The translations under genes and the position numbers were made by a program. A model generated the notes under the pieces. That model was not told where the DNA came from and did no database searches. It saw nothing but the letters and a program-made list of their open reading frames with translations. Shown here in pieces: positions 1 to 8,766 of a stretch of 64,000 bases of DNA; position 1 is the first letter of the stretch; each line of letters begins with the position of its first letter. The stretch comes from an uncultured Devosia sp. (GTDB lineage: Bacteria; Pseudomonadota; Alphaproteobacteria; Rhizobiales; Devosiaceae): contig NZ_CAMLHM010000011.1 in NCBI RefSeq assembly GCF_946479885.1, positions 1-64,000 of the forward strand, read 5' to 3'.

Positions 1-783
1 CCATACCGCGCCGCGATCCGGTTCGAGTGGCGCTATGAGGCCTCGCGCCTCGTGCAGGTCGTGTCGCTGGAGGCCGAGGCCGGGCAGCTCGAATTCGATA
101 CATTCGTCGACTGGCAGGAGCGCCAGACGCTGCTCAAGGTCGGCTTTCCGCTCGATATCCGCACCGATACCAGCCGCGCCGAGACGCAGTTCGGTCACCT
201 GTCGCGTCCGACCCATGCCAATACGAGCTGGGAGCGTGCCCGCTTCGAGACCTCGATGCACCGCTGGGTCGATCTCAGCGAGGCCGGCTTCGGCGTCGCC
301 GCTCTCAATGACTGCAAGTATGGCTATGACGCCAAGGGCAGCACGCTGCGGCTGACGTTGATCAAGTCGCCGGTTTTCCCCTGGCCGGAGGCCGATCGGG
401 GCGAGCATCGCTTCCGCTATGGGTTGCTGGTGCATGGTGGCGACCTGCAGGCCATCCACAATGCGGCCAGCGCCTTCAACATGCCGCTGCAGCTGCTCGC
501 CGGCACGGCGACAGGCCGACCAGAAACCGTGCCGGTGGCGGTGCTGGATTCCGACCAGGTGGCGATCGAGACGGTGAAACTGGCCCAATCCGGCGCTGGC
601 ACCATCCTGCGACTGTGGGAAACCCAGGGCAAGGCGGGGACGGTCACGCTCACCCTGCCGCGGGCGGCCCGCATCAGCGAGACGGACCTGCATGAAGTGG
701 AAACCTCAGTGCTGGCGGAGGAGGAGGGCAGCGTCACCCTGCATTTCCGGCCGTTCCAGATCCGCACGTTGATGATCAGCTGA
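1..783 (+). CDS. GH38 alpha-mannosidase, C-terminal 260 residues (5' end outside the window)
   Basis: The reading frame is open from base 1 and ends at a TGA, so the gene begins upstream. The visible part matches the all-beta C-terminal region of family 38 alpha-mannosidases: it contains HRWVDLSEAGFGVAALND followed by CKYGYD, a conserved block in that family, and ends with a beta-rich tail typical of the last domain. The catalytic N-terminal domain is not in view, so activity cannot be judged. The family removes alpha-linked mannose from oligosaccharides. No secretion signal can be assessed. The downstream genes on the same strand (metallohydrolase, LacI regulator) and the Opp-type importer suggest it trims imported mannose-containing oligosaccharides in the cytoplasm; this is inference. 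Confidence 0.85.
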   Translation, partial: PYRAAIRFEWRYEASRLVQVVSLEAEAGQLEFDTFVDWQERQTLLKVGFPLDIRTDTSRAETQFGHLSRPTHANTSWERARFETSMHRWVDLSEAGFGVAALNDCKYGYDAKGSTLRLTLIKSPVFPWPEADRGEHRFRYGLLVHGGDLQAIHNAASAFNMPLQLLAGTATGRPETVPVAVLDSDQVAIETVKLAQSGAGTILRLWETQGKAGTVTLTLPRAARISETDLHEVETSVLAEEEGSVTLHFRPFQIRTLMIS

Positions 784-842
784 AGCGCCAAGCCTCCCGC
801 TTGCGGCGGGGGGCGAGGTCACCTACCGTTTTGAACGAAATT

Positions 843-879
843 CCCGAACCGCGTCGCCGCCCGGCGAAGCCGGTTCGGG
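843..879 (+). terminator. Branched stem-loop between the mannosidase and PHP genes
   Basis: CCCGAACCG (843-851) pairs perfectly with CGGTTCGGG (871-879), and a second stem TCGCCG/CGGCGA (854-859/862-867) sits inside it. There is no T-tract after it and it ends 19 bases before the next start codon, so it may be a processing or mRNA-stability element rather than a true terminator. Confidence 0.4.
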
Positions 880-898
880 CCAATGCCAGGACCAAGAC

Positions 899-2008
899 AT
901 GATCCCCGCCATTCCAGACGCCTTGCCACCCCTGCCCAAGCGGTCTGTCGGCATGTGGCTCAAGGGCGACTGGCACATGCATTGCCGGCACAGCACCGAT
1001 TCCACCAACAATCCGCAATCGCGGATCATCGGTTTTGCCGAGCGGATGGGGTTCGACTACCTGGTCATCACCGATCACGATGTGCATGTCCACGGCGCGG
1101 TGGCCCAGAATACCTGGGCCGATCCGGAATACCGGTCGGACTCGGTGTTGCTGTTCTACGGCGCCGAGCTGACCGCGCCGCGTGGCCACGTCAATATCCT
1201 GTCGCCTGAGCCCTATGATCATCAGCGGATCTTCGACGCCCGCAATGCGCGCGATTGGGACCTGCTGCAGCTCAAGCGAGAGCTGGGCGTGCATTGGTCG
1301 GCCAACCACCCCAACCACAAGAACCACTATGGCTTTTCGTGGGACCTCGCTGATTCCGTCGAGATCTGGAACACCAGCATCTGGCCCAAGAACATCATCA
1401 GCGTCCGCATGTGGGACGATCAGCTGCTGTCCGGCCGCATGATCGGGGCGCGTGGCGGCAGCGATGCGCATCACGGCATCCCTGATAATCCCGCGCTCAT
1501 CGTGCCGCAGACCATCGAGGGCTCGGCCAATTATGTCGGCACGCCCACGACCTGGATTTTTGCCACCGGCCGCACCAAGCCGGCAATCCTGGCTGCGCTG
1601 AAAGCCGGGCGCGCATCGGTCAGCTCCAACCCCTACAATCCCCGTGTCGAGTTCTATGCGGACACAGCCGGTGACGGGCAGTTTGATATGATGATGGGCG
1701 ACAATGCCAAAGCAACCGGCGGCCCGGTGACCTTTGAGGTGCGCCTGGTCGGTGGTGGCATTGCCGGGGCGGCCTACAAGGTCCGCGTGGTCAAGAACCG
1801 CGAGGAACTCACCACGCTCATCACTGACGCCGCGAGCCGGTCGGTCCGCTTCACGGACACTCCCTCGACCCATGAAAGGTCCTATTATCGGGTGGAGGTG
1901 GAAGGCCCGCAGGCGCCTTATCCGGAAGTGCCCAATTCGATGGCGCAAAGCCAGAATATGGTGGCTTTGTCCAATCCGCTCTATTTCAACTACGATCCGA
2001 ACTTCTAG
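899..2008 (+). CDS. PHP-domain metal-dependent hydrolase (CehA/McbA type)
   Basis: A 369-residue protein with the PHP metal ligands in order: WHMHCRHSTDS near residue 25, ITDHDVHVHG near 57, GAELTAPRGHVNIL near 91, WSANHPNHKNHYG near 132 and GGSDAHHG near 185. These are the His/Asp/Glu clusters that bind three metal ions in PHP phosphoesterases and related hydrolases. A beta-rich C-terminal part of about 150 residues follows, as in CehA/McbA-like proteins. No signal peptide is visible. The start at ATG 899 is the first that keeps the metal motifs. It follows the mannosidase by 115 bases and precedes the LacI gene by 12, so it probably belongs to the same operon. The substrate is unknown; a phosphorylated sugar or glycosyl ester is possible. 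Confidence 0.8.
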   Translation: MIPAIPDALPPLPKRSVGMWLKGDWHMHCRHSTDSTNNPQSRIIGFAERMGFDYLVITDHDVHVHGAVAQNTWADPEYRSDSVLLFYGAELTAPRGHVNILSPEPYDHQRIFDARNARDWDLLQLKRELGVHWSANHPNHKNHYGFSWDLADSVEIWNTSIWPKNIISVRMWDDQLLSGRMIGARGGSDAHHGIPDNPALIVPQTIEGSANYVGTPTTWIFATGRTKPAILAALKAGRASVSSNPYNPRVEFYADTAGDGQFDMMMGDNAKATGGPVTFEVRLVGGGIAGAAYKVRVVKNREELTTLITDAASRSVRFTDTPSTHERSYYRVEVEGPQAPYPEVPNSMAQSQNMVALSNPLYFNYDPNF

Positions 2009-2020
2009 GACAGGCTGCGC

Positions 2021-3067
2021 GTGCGCGATCCGAGCCGTAAAGTGGGCATCAAGGACATTGCCGAGGCTGCCGACGTGGCGGTCTCGACGGTGTCGCATGT
2101 GCTCAATGGCACGGCGCCCATCTCAGCCGATGTGCGCGATCGCGTGCTGAACGCGGCCAATACGTTGGGCTATCTGGCGCGGCGGCGCGAGAAGGCTGCT
2201 ATCGCCGTACTGCGCAGCGTGCTGCTGGCCGTGCCCAGCGATACGCTGCCGCATAACGAGCACAACCTTTATTCGTGGACGCTGCTCAGCGCGTTGACCC
2301 GCGAATGCGAGCGGCGCGCTATCAGGGTGATCCCGATGGAAGTGGACAAGCCGGCGGTGAGCCGGTCCCATGTCGTCGACGTGGCGCGGTCGGCCGAGGT
2401 GGATGGCATCCTGCTGCTGAACGAGGATCGGCCCGAGCTGCTGCAGGAGATCGCCGCGTCGCGCATTCCGGCGGTGCTGATGAATGGCGAAGATCACGAA
2501 ATGCAGATCGACAGCGTGACGCCGGGCAATCGCTTCGGGGCGCGCTATGCCACCAACTGGCTGATCGGCCAGGGCCATCGATCAATCATGCATCTAAGCT
2601 GGGAGGGGCGATCCACCATAAGGCGGCGGCGCGACGGCTTCCTCGATGCGTTCCGCGCCAATGGGCTGCCGCTCGACACGGCGCACGTGCACCTGGCCGA
2701 CGGCTATCTGCCCGAGCTGGGGGCAAAGGCGATCGACGCATGGCTGGACCAGCATGGTGGCCTGGGCGGCATCACGGCGATCTTCTGCGCGGCGGACAAC
2801 CTGGCGCTGGGCGTGATGACGGCGCTGGACCGGGCCGGAATACGAATGCCCGAGGATGTGTCGATCGTGGGCTTTGACGGCGTGGCGATCGGCGAGTTCA
2901 CCGCACCGGCGCTGACCACCGTCAGCGTACCGCTCGAGCATATGGGGCCGGCGGCCCTGCACCTGCTCGAACAACGGATCGTCAACGCGGCGCTCAACCC
3001 GCCGGCCCACCGGCTGGAGTTGGGCTGCCGACTGACGGTGCGCGGCAGCGTGCGCCGAAACGGTTGA
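2021..3067 (+). CDS. LacI family transcriptional regulator
   Basis: A 348-residue repressor with a GTG start. The N-terminal helix-turn-helix and hinge are clear: IKDIAEAADVAVSTVSHVLN at about residues 7-26 followed by a typical hinge helix. The rest is the periplasmic-binding-protein-like sugar sensor domain, ending with the usual GFDGVAIGEFTAPALTTVS block (about residues 284-302). It is last in the mannosidase-PHP-LacI run and is convergent with the ROK gene, whose stop codon begins at the very next base. It probably senses a sugar and controls this glycoside-use locus. No operator could be assigned to it with confidence. Confidence 0.92.
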   Translation: MRDPSRKVGIKDIAEAADVAVSTVSHVLNGTAPISADVRDRVLNAANTLGYLARRREKAAIAVLRSVLLAVPSDTLPHNEHNLYSWTLLSALTRECERRAIRVIPMEVDKPAVSRSHVVDVARSAEVDGILLLNEDRPELLQEIAASRIPAVLMNGEDHEMQIDSVTPGNRFGARYATNWLIGQGHRSIMHLSWEGRSTIRRRRDGFLDAFRANGLPLDTAHVHLADGYLPELGAKAIDAWLDQHGGLGGITAIFCAADNLALGVMTALDRAGIRMPEDVSIVGFDGVAIGEFTAPALTTVSVPLEHMGPAALHLLEQRIVNAALNPPAHRLELGCRLTVRGSVRRNG

Positions 3068-4279
3068 TCAGCGGGTCGGAAGGACGCCGAACAATTCGTC
3101 GAGCAGCTCGCCGCGGGCCAGTTCCAATGCGCCCAGCAGGCCGGCGCGCCCGCCGCTGCGACTGCGGACGATCTGGATCGGTCGCAGCCATGTGGCTGAC
3201 ACAAGGCCTTCGACGCGCTCGATGAATTCGGGCCGGGCGCCGATACTGCCGCCGAAGATCAGCAGATCGGGATCGAGCAGGGCCAGCAAAGCCAGGGCGG
3301 CGCGGGCCGTGTGGTGGGCAGCAGCGTCCAGCGTGGCCTGCGCGGCCGGGTCGCCGGCTTCGGCGGCGGCGAAGATGTCGCGCACGCTGTGGGCAGCGTC
3401 GCCGCCCCGGCTGACATAGTCGCGCCGGATGCCGGCCTCGCCGACCCGCTCCTCGAGCGAAGGGATGCCGGGCGCGTCGATCTGCCAAAGCGGCATATAG
3501 CCGAGCTCGCCGGCGCCGCCATGGGCGCCACGCAGCAGGCGGCCGTTGATCATCAATGCGCCGCCAATGCCGGTCCCCAAGGCGATGAAGGCTGCGTTCT
3601 CGCGGCGCGTGCCGGTGCCCTGGTCGACTTCGGCCAGCAGGGCCAGGTTGACGTCATTGTCGATGAGAACATTGACGCCCAGCGTCTCCCGCAAAGCCGA
3701 ACGCAGATTGCCGCCCTCAAGGCCGGGCAGGTTGCCGGCCAGGCTCAGGTCGGCGGTGATGGGGTGCACTGCTGCGGGTATGCCAACAGCGCCGGCCCGG
3801 AGACGAAATCGCGGCATGCCCGCCTGCTGGCACAGGGTGTCGGTCATGCGTCCCAACTGGGCGACCAGGTCCGCGGCGCCCGACTGCACGGTGGCTTCGG
3901 TGGTTTCGGCGAGCACCTGTCCGCGCAGGTCGGCGATAGCGCCGGCGATCTTGGTGCCGCCGACGTCAAAACCCGCTACCAGCGCCGCATCGGCCTTGAG
4001 GGCATAGGACAATTGCGAGCGCCCCGGCGCGCCGCCGAGCATGCCCTCGACCCGGACGAGACCCTGTACTTCGAGGCCCGCCAGAAGCTCGGAAACGGCC
4101 AGTCGGGACAGTCCGATCCGCTGGGCCAAGGCGGGGCGCTGCAGCGATTCACCACCCATCATTGCCTCTGCCAGCAGGCGTAAGTAACCGGCTAGTGAAT
4201 TTTTTCGGGCCGAGAGAGGCGCTGTGCCGGCACGGCGAGAGTTGGCGCTATCGCCTTGATTTGATTGCCAATCTTCCAT
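3068..4279 (-). CDS. ROK family transcriptional regulator
   Basis: A 403-residue ROK protein: an N-terminal winged helix (residues about 27-90, with ALAQRIGLSRLAVSELLAGL) and a sugar-kinase fold starting with the phosphate loop GFDVGGTKIAG at residue 103. The family block HGGAGELGYMP is present. The zinc-binding cysteine cluster usual in NagC/Mlc-type ROK repressors (CGxxGCxE) is absent: the segment after ELGYMPLWQ reads DAPGIPSLEERVGEAGI. It is divergent from the ABC importer genes and shares their 281-base control region, so it is the best candidate to control that importer. The inducer is unknown but should be a sugar or sugar phosphate. Confidence 0.9.
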   Translation of the reverse strand: MEDWQSNQGDSANSRRAGTAPLSARKNSLAGYLRLLAEAMMGGESLQRPALAQRIGLSRLAVSELLAGLEVQGLVRVEGMLGGAPGRSQLSYALKADAALVAGFDVGGTKIAGAIADLRGQVLAETTEATVQSGAADLVAQLGRMTDTLCQQAGMPRFRLRAGAVGIPAAVHPITADLSLAGNLPGLEGGNLRSALRETLGVNVLIDNDVNLALLAEVDQGTGTRRENAAFIALGTGIGGALMINGRLLRGAHGGAGELGYMPLWQIDAPGIPSLEERVGEAGIRRDYVSRGGDAAHSVRDIFAAAEAGDPAAQATLDAAAHHTARAALALLALLDPDLLIFGGSIGARPEFIERVEGLVSATWLRPIQIVRSRSGGRAGLLGALELARGELLDELFGVLPTR

Positions 4280-4290
4280 TCAAGTTTCCC

Positions 4291-4305
4291 GCGAGGGCTC
4301 CTCGC
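4291..4305. promoter_or_regulatory. Short hairpin in the leader of the ROK gene
   Basis: GCGAGG-GCT-CCTCGC is a perfect inverted repeat with 6-base arms, lying 12 bases upstream of the ROK start codon within the 281-base divergent region. It could be an operator or an mRNA hairpin; nothing else supports either role. Confidence 0.3.
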
Positions 4306-4343
4306 TTGTCACCGATAACAGCGCCAATGCAAATTTTTTCGTA

Positions 4344-4373
4344 TTGCACCTTTGTGAAACAGGCGCATAGACT
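4344..4373 (+). promoter_or_regulatory. Candidate promoter of the oligosaccharide importer
   Basis: TTGCAC (4344-4349) and TAGACT (4368-4373) are separated by 18 bases, upstream of the strong ribosome site at 4449-4454. Matches to the sigma-70 consensus are partial. Confidence 0.3.
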
Positions 4374-4560
4374 GCTCATGTAACAGCACGAAACTCGCCA
4401 AAGAGACAAGCCAATTGTACGAGCGAGCGCTGGAGCAGAGGACGAAAGGGAGGTGATCATGAAAATATTTCAAGCCACGATCAACCTGACCTTGAACGGA
4501 TTCACGTTGCCGCATGTCACCCGAGGGTGCATTCCGGCAGAAGCGCGAGGGACGAAAACA

Positions 4561-6465
4561 ATGAGTGCCAATAAGTGGATCGCGCGCCTGGCGATCGCTG
4601 CCCTGTCAGCCACGGCCCTGGCCAGTGCTGCCTGGGCTTTCCAGGAAGCCCCGATGCTGACCGAGATGGTCGAAGCGGGCACGCTGCCGCCGGTTGATGA
4701 GCGGCTGCCGACCAAGCCCACCGTGGTCAATGCCCTGTCCGTGGGCGAGTATGGCGGTACCTGGCACCGCGCCTATAGCGGCCCGGGCGATCGCTGGGGC
4801 CCGACCAAGCTGATGGAAGAGCGCGTGCTCAAGTGGGCCGCCGGTCCCGATGGCACCGCCCAGCTCACCCCCGGCTATATCGAAAGCTATTCGGTCAACG
4901 ACAATTCCACCGAATTCACCTTCACGCTGCTCGATGGCCTCAAGTGGTCCGACGGCGCGCCGGTCACCACCGAAGACGTCAAGTTCTGGTACGAGGACGT
5001 GTTCCTCAACCCCAAGATCATCCCCACGATCGATCCGACCTTCTCGCCCGGCGGCGTGCCGATGGAAGTCGAGATCAAGGACGAGCGTACCTTCACGGTC
5101 AAGTTCGCCCAGCCGTATGTCTATTTCCTGCAGATCCTGGCCAAGGATTCGACCGGCGAGCCCAGCCTTGATCGCGCCAGCTTCGTGCTGCCCAAGCATT
5201 ATCTGAGCCAGTACAACGACAAGTATGCCACCGAAGCCGATCTGGCTGCGGCTGCTGCCCAGTTTGGCGTGGCCAGCTGGACCGACCTGTGGGGCTCCAA
5301 GGGCGCCGTCACCGCCTGGTGGTCCAACCCCGACCTGCCGGTGCTGACCGCCTGGAAGATCGAGACGCCGGCCCCGGCCGAAAACGTCACCATGGTGCGC
5401 AACCCCTACTATTGGGCCGTCGACCAGGAGGGCAACCAGCTGCCCTATATCGACACCATCAACCACCGCCTCTACCAGGATCCGCAGAGCCTGGCGCTGA
5501 TGGTGGCCCAGGGCCAGATCGACGCGCAGGACCGCGGCATGAGCCAGCCCTACGACTTCTACAAGGAGAACGAAGAGCGCGGAAACTACCAGGTCGTGCC
5601 CTGGCTGGGCTCGGGCGTCTGGTCCCTGATTCCGAACATGAACACGACCGACGAAGTGCTGCATGCGATTTTCGCCGATGAGCGGGTTCGCCAGGCGCTT
5701 TCGGTGGGGCTCGATCGCGAGCTCATCATCGAACTCACCCAGTCGGGTCTCGCCAAGCCGATCCAGGCTGCGCCGGTCAATGGCTCTCCGTATTACCAGG
5801 AAGACCTGGCGACGCACTGGACCGAGTATGATCCGGACCTTGCCAACTCGCTGCTCGATGAGGCCGGCCTTGCCGAACGCGACAGCGAAGGCTTCCGCCT
5901 GCGTCCAGATGGCAAGCGCTTCACCCTGGTCGTTCAGGGCGGCGACGCCGCGCTCGACAAGCAGCTTGAGCTGATCGCCGAAATCTATGGCGAGCTCGGC
6001 ATCGAAATCCTGCCGCGCATCATGGATCGGACCCAGTTCGATACCAACCGGGCGAACAACGATTTCGAGGTGCAGTATCTCGTGTTCGACCGCCTGACCT
6101 ACGTGCCCGCCGATCCGCGCATCATGATGGGCTCGGAAAGCTACGCCAACCAGTCCTACGTCTGGTACAGCACCAACGGCGCAAGCGGCATCGCGCCGGC
6201 CGAAGGCAGCAACTTCCAGAAGATCTACGATCTGTGGGACAAGGCTTCGAGCGCACCAAGCGTCGAGGAAGCCGACAAGTCGATGAATGAGCTGATCCGC
6301 ACCTTCGTCGAAGGCGGCTATGTCATCGGCGTCCACGGCGAAGGCACGGTCGTGAACGTGGTCTCCAACCGCATGCACAATGTGCAGCCGGACCTGATCA
6401 TGGACGATATCTTCCGCGAAGTTGGTCTCTCCCGTACCCAGCAATACTGGCTGGATCAGGAGTAA
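4561..6465 (+). CDS. ABC transporter substrate-binding protein, family 5 (oligosaccharide/oligopeptide type)
   Basis: A 634-residue extracytoplasmic solute-binding protein of family 5. From ATG 4561 the protein begins with a normal Sec signal peptide (charged MSANKWIAR, hydrophobic LAIAALSATALASA, AWA before the mature chain). The mature part shows family-5 landmarks such as LLDGLKWSDGAPVTTEDVKF and RVRQALSVGLDRELI. Family members of this length often bind oligosaccharides rather than peptides, which fits the mannosidase and LacI/ROK context; the ligand is inferred. An in-frame ATG at 4459 has a much stronger ribosome site (GGGAGGTGATC) and would add 34 residues before the signal peptide; I prefer 4561 because the signal peptide then starts at residue 1. 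Confidence 0.9.
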   Translation: MSANKWIARLAIAALSATALASAAWAFQEAPMLTEMVEAGTLPPVDERLPTKPTVVNALSVGEYGGTWHRAYSGPGDRWGPTKLMEERVLKWAAGPDGTAQLTPGYIESYSVNDNSTEFTFTLLDGLKWSDGAPVTTEDVKFWYEDVFLNPKIIPTIDPTFSPGGVPMEVEIKDERTFTVKFAQPYVYFLQILAKDSTGEPSLDRASFVLPKHYLSQYNDKYATEADLAAAAAQFGVASWTDLWGSKGAVTAWWSNPDLPVLTAWKIETPAPAENVTMVRNPYYWAVDQEGNQLPYIDTINHRLYQDPQSLALMVAQGQIDAQDRGMSQPYDFYKENEERGNYQVVPWLGSGVWSLIPNMNTTDEVLHAIFADERVRQALSVGLDRELIIELTQSGLAKPIQAAPVNGSPYYQEDLATHWTEYDPDLANSLLDEAGLAERDSEGFRLRPDGKRFTLVVQGGDAALDKQLELIAEIYGELGIEILPRIMDRTQFDTNRANNDFEVQYLVFDRLTYVPADPRIMMGSESYANQSYVWYSTNGASGIAPAEGSNFQKIYDLWDKASSAPSVEEADKSMNELIRTFVEGGYVIGVHGEGTVVNVVSNRMHNVQPDLIMDDIFREVGLSRTQQYWLDQE

Positions 6466-6472
6466 GACCCCT

Positions 6473-6501
6473 GCCGGCCGCGCCCCTCCGCCGCGGCCGG
6501 C
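6473..6501 (+). terminator. GC-rich hairpin after the binding-protein gene
   Basis: GCCGGCCGCG (6473-6482) pairs perfectly with CGCGGCCGGC (6492-6501) over a 9-base loop. It starts 8 bases after the stop codon and lacks a T-tract. Such intercistronic hairpins often keep binding-protein mRNA more abundant than permease mRNA. Confidence 0.5.
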
Positions 6502-6536
6502 GCCCTTCCCTGGGCAACGTCTGAAACGACGGCGTC

Positions 6537-6563
6537 AGAGGGCGGAATTCCCTTCCGCCCTCT
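6537..6563 (+). terminator. Second hairpin between the binding-protein and permease genes
   Basis: AGAGGGCGGA (6537-6546) pairs perfectly with TCCGCCCTCT (6554-6563) over a 7-base loop. With the hairpin at 6473-6501 it forms a tandem structure in the 169-base gap, probably for partial termination or 3' protection. Confidence 0.5.
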
Positions 6564-6634
6564 CGACACGAAAGTTAGAAGCTGAAGCGCCCGATCCCGT
6601 CTTGCGGATTGCGCGCGGCTCTCGGAGACAGATC

Positions 6635-7621
6635 ATGGTCGCCTTTATTATTCGCCGAGCGCTGCTGGCGATCCCGATGCTGATCTTAATTTCGCTGATC
6701 TCCTTCATCATCATCCAGCTGCCGCCGGGTGACTATGTGACCGCCTATGCCGCGCAACTGCGCCAGAGCGGCGAATACATTTCGGCCGTGCAGGAAGCGA
6801 CCATGCGCGATCGCATGGGGCTCAACGATCCGCTCCTGGTGCAATACTGGCGCTGGATCACGGCCATCGTCTTCCGTGGCGACTTCGGCTACTCGCTCGA
6901 TTGGAACGCGCCGGTTTCGAGCCTGATCTGGGATCGCCTGGCCATCACCCTGGCCCTGTCGACCGCCAGCCTCATCATCACCTGGATCATCGCCATCCCG
7001 GTCGGCGTCTATTCGGCCACGCGGCAATATTCGGTGCTGGACTATGTGTTCACCATCTTCGGCTTCCTGGGCAAGGGCACGCCGGACTTCCTGCTGGCGC
7101 TGATCCTGATGTGGATCGCCTTCGTTTACATGCAGCTCGATGTGGGCGGGCTGTTCTCGACCCAGTACCAAAACGCGCCCTGGAGCTGGGGCAAGCTCGT
7201 CGACCTGTTGCAGCACCTGTGGATTCCACTGGTCGTGCTGGGCACCGGTGGCGCGGCCGGCCTGATCCGCGTCATGCGTGCCAACATGCTGGACGAACTG
7301 GGCAAGCCCTATGTGGAGACCGCCTATGCGCAGGGTCTGTCCGAGCGCCAGGTGGTCTGGGGTTATCCGGTGCGCGTGGCGCTCAACCCGTTCATCTCGA
7401 CGGTAGGCTGGGCGCTCCCCGCTTTGTTCTCCGGCGACGTCATCACCGCCATCGTGCTCAACCTGCCCACCACCGGGCCGCTGCTGCTGCAGGCGCTCAA
7501 GATGCAGGACATGTACCTGGCCGGCAGCTTCATTCTCATCCTCAGCGCCTTCACCGTCATCGGTACGCTGCTCTCCGACATTCTTCTGGCGTGGTTCGAT
7601 CCGCGCATCCGTTACGCGTGA
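6635..7621 (+). CDS. ABC transporter permease (OppB/DppB type)
   Basis: A 328-residue inner-membrane permease with about six transmembrane helices. It opens with FIIRRALLAIPMLILISLIS, the typical start of DppB-like permeases, and carries the long loop between helices 1 and 2. The EAA-loop region that contacts the ATPase is YVETAYAQGLSERQVVWGY. The start at ATG 6635 gives the standard N-terminus; the frame extends upstream only through the hairpin region. It is followed 10 bases later by the second permease. It should form the channel with that partner for the substrate delivered by the upstream binding protein. Confidence 0.92.
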   Translation: MVAFIIRRALLAIPMLILISLISFIIIQLPPGDYVTAYAAQLRQSGEYISAVQEATMRDRMGLNDPLLVQYWRWITAIVFRGDFGYSLDWNAPVSSLIWDRLAITLALSTASLIITWIIAIPVGVYSATRQYSVLDYVFTIFGFLGKGTPDFLLALILMWIAFVYMQLDVGGLFSTQYQNAPWSWGKLVDLLQHLWIPLVVLGTGGAAGLIRVMRANMLDELGKPYVETAYAQGLSERQVVWGYPVRVALNPFISTVGWALPALFSGDVITAIVLNLPTTGPLLLQALKMQDMYLAGSFILILSAFTVIGTLLSDILLAWFDPRIRYA

Positions 7622-7631
7622 GGTGCGGCCA

Positions 7632-8762
7632 ATGACCGAGCAAACTCTTGCCGCCGAACCGATCAACGCCAAGAAGGAAGACCTCTACAGCGCCAAGCCC
7701 TGGCGGCTGATCTGGCGCCGTTTCTCCAAGCATATCCTGGCGGTCATCTCGCTGTGGTTCCTGGTGATCCTGGCGCTATGCGCGATCTTTGCCGAGTTCG
7801 TGGGACCCTATGATCCGTTCAAGGTCGAGCGTCTGCGCACCATGGCGCCGCCCACGGGCATCAGCCTGTTCCACGATGGCCAGCTTGTAGGTCCCTTCGT
7901 CTATGCCATGGAGCGGACCCGCGATCCGGAAACGACCCGGGTCACCTACCTGCCCGATACGAGCAAGCCACTGCCGATCCGCTTCTTCACCGCGGGCAGC
8001 GAATACTCGTTCTTCGGGCTGTTCGATACCAACATCCACCTGTTCGACGTGGAGGGCGGCCGCCGCGACCAGATCAACCTGCTGGGCACCGACGATCTTG
8101 GCCGCGACGTGTTCTCGCGCCTCATCCATGGTGCGCGGGTGTCGCTGTCGGCGGGGCTGGTCGGCGTTGCCTTTGCCTTTGTGCTGGGCCTGACCCTGGG
8201 GTCGATCTCGGGCTATTTCGGCGGCTGGATCGACGGCAGCATCCAGCGCCTGATGGAGCTCATCAGGTCCATTCCCACCATCCCGCTGTGGATGGGCCTT
8301 GCGGCCGCGCTCCCGGTCGCCTGGGACCCGCTGTTCGTCTATGTGCTCATTACCTTCATCCTGGCGCTGATCGGCTGGACCTATCTGGCGCGTGTGGTGC
8401 GCGGTCAGTTTCTCGCCCTGCGCAACGAAGACTACGTGTTGGCCGCCCGCCTGTCGGGCGCCAGCGAATACCGCATCATCACCAAGCATATGCTGCCCTC
8501 GATGACGTCCTACATCATCGCGGCGCTTACGCTTGCCGTGCCGGAAATGATCCTGGGCGAAACGGCGCTCAGCTTCCTCGGGCTGGGCCTGCGCCCACCT
8601 GTCGTCAGCTGGGGCGTGCTGCTGCAGGATGCGCAGAACCTGCGGTCCATCTCGCTGGCGCCGTGGCTGCTGTCACCGGGCCTCGCCGTGGTGGTGACCG
8701 TGCTGGCCTTCAATTTCCTCGGCGACGGCCTGCGCGATGCGGCTGACCCTTATGGGCAGTAA
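7632..8762 (+). CDS. ABC transporter permease (OppC/DppC type)
   Basis: A 376-residue permease of the DppC class. The N-terminus carries one helix (about residues 30-55), then an unusually long extracytoplasmic segment of about 100 residues before the conserved NLLGTDDLGRDVFSRLIHGA block that opens the permease domain. The EAA-like loop is YVLAARLSGASEYRIITKH. ATG 7632 is chosen because GAGGTG at 7620-7625 is well spaced; a GTG at 7623 is in frame but would overlap that site. The long insert between helix 1 and the domain is a feature of sugar-type members of this family. Confidence 0.92.
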   Translation: MTEQTLAAEPINAKKEDLYSAKPWRLIWRRFSKHILAVISLWFLVILALCAIFAEFVGPYDPFKVERLRTMAPPTGISLFHDGQLVGPFVYAMERTRDPETTRVTYLPDTSKPLPIRFFTAGSEYSFFGLFDTNIHLFDVEGGRRDQINLLGTDDLGRDVFSRLIHGARVSLSAGLVGVAFAFVLGLTLGSISGYFGGWIDGSIQRLMELIRSIPTIPLWMGLAAALPVAWDPLFVYVLITFILALIGWTYLARVVRGQFLALRNEDYVLAARLSGASEYRIITKHMLPSMTSYIIAALTLAVPEMILGETALSFLGLGLRPPVVSWGVLLQDAQNLRSISLAPWLLSPGLAVVVTVLAFNFLGDGLRDAADPYGQ

Positions 8763-8766
8763 CACC

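Noticed and set aside
4606..6444. A 612-residue minus-strand open frame opposite the binding-protein gene
   Set aside because: It is Arg/His/Gly-rich shadow translation of a GC-rich gene and has no family motif; the plus strand has a signal peptide and family-5 landmarks.
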